Assembly: GCA_024231375.1 (NCBI GenBank)
Contig: JAAEQP010001610.1
Coordinates: 1 to 5,188 of the forward strand
From: a bacterium
Lineage (GTDB): Bacteria; Hydrogenedentota; Hydrogenedentia; Hydrogenedentiales; SLHB01
Reading direction: 5' to 3'
Length of the DNA: 5,188 nucleotides
In this document: positions 4,957 through 5,188 of the stretch, one piece after another
How the letters are laid out: each line of letters begins with the position of its first letter
Position numbering within the stretch: position 1 is the first letter of the stretch
Made by a program: the position numbers and the translations under genes
Notes under the pieces: generated by a model
What the model saw: only the letters and a program-made list of their open reading frames with translations
The model's database searches: none
What the model was told of the DNA's origin: nothing

Positions 4957-5188
4957 ATGGCCGACCCCACCTTCGACATCCGAATCTGCGCCCCTCTTGA
5001 GGAAGGCGAACTGTTCGCATTCTACCAGCGCAACCACATCTGCGAAGAGGGGTACGGACAGAAACTGTCCGAAGCGCCGTTGAAGCATGAGGGCGTGTGG
5101 GTGACGGCCCATTGCGATGATGAACTGGTGGGGTTTGCGCGGGCGTTGCACGACGGGTTGCAGGCGGACATCATGGAGATCGATCTGG
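4957..5188 (+). CDS. GNAT-family N-acetyltransferase, N-terminal part (3' partial)
   Basis: GNAT enzymes transfer the acetyl group of acetyl-CoA to an amine. The visible 77 residues start MADPTFDIRICAPLEEGEL and continue with FAFYQRNHICEEGYG, then VWVTAHCDDELVGFARAL, and reach ADIMEIDL at the window end. That is the N-terminal half of the fold: strand 1, helices 1-2, then a strand-turn-strand with the D-D-E-L-V-G-F-A-R motif typical of GNAT strands 2-3. The acetyl-CoA-binding loop (R/QxxGxG/A) would lie beyond the edge, so the catalytic core is unseen and the substrate cannot be told. I recall GNAT proteins sharing the FYxRNxICExG(F/Y)G and ADIME patterns, which strengthens the family call. 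There is no stop codon before the window end. The gene is co-directional with the FHA-protein gene, 92 bases upstream. The gap contains a hairpin, so membership of the same transcript is plausible but not shown. Confidence 0.8.
   Translation, partial: MADPTFDIRICAPLEEGELFAFYQRNHICEEGYGQKLSEAPLKHEGVWVTAHCDDELVGFARALHDGLQADIMEIDL

Overview
The window is a stretch of a GC-rich bacterial chromosome or large contig. Coding parts are strongly G/C-biased at third codon positions, with GTG, TTG and ATG starts and Shine-Dalgarno sequences. I cannot fix the phylum. The receiver-domain type at the left edge is one I associate with large hybrid sensor kinases of environmental Gram-negative-type bacteria, but that is memory, not proof. 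No rRNA, tRNA, CRISPR array or intact transposon was seen.

Left part (1-437): a response-regulator receiver domain whose frame is still open at the window edge, so it is probably the C-terminal tail of a hybrid sensor histidine kinase. Middle-left part (438-1265): about 830 bases with no convincing intact gene. It holds a cluster of four GC-rich hairpins (651-749), a minus-strand reading frame with coding-like codon use that runs into that cluster (709-1002, probably a gene remnant), a 16-bp palindrome (1043-1058) and an AT-rich stretch (1081-1200, 41% GC by count) that probably carries promoter function for what follows.

Right part (1266-5188): four genes on the + strand. The first is a small helix-rich protein with an internally repeated DW...AWRE motif (1266-1727). 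After a 192-base gap with two hairpins comes a 790-residue Clp/Hsp100 double-AAA+ unfoldase (1920-4292). Overlapping its stop codon is a protein with a degenerate FHA domain and a C-terminal membrane anchor (4292-4864). After a further 92-base hairpin-containing gap comes the start of a GNAT-type acetyltransferase (4957 to the window end).

The most interesting point is the translationally coupled pair of Clp-type ATPase and membrane-anchored FHA-like protein. The ATPase keeps every nucleotide-handling motif in both rings. It lacks the ClpB/ClpV middle coiled-coil domain and shows no ClpA/ClpC/ClpX-type ClpP-docking tripeptide. It therefore fits neither the ClpB disaggregase nor the ClpP-partner pattern. 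My inference is a protease-independent protein-remodelling machine held at, or recruited to, the membrane by its FHA partner. The roles of the small upstream protein and of the acetyltransferase in this are unproven.
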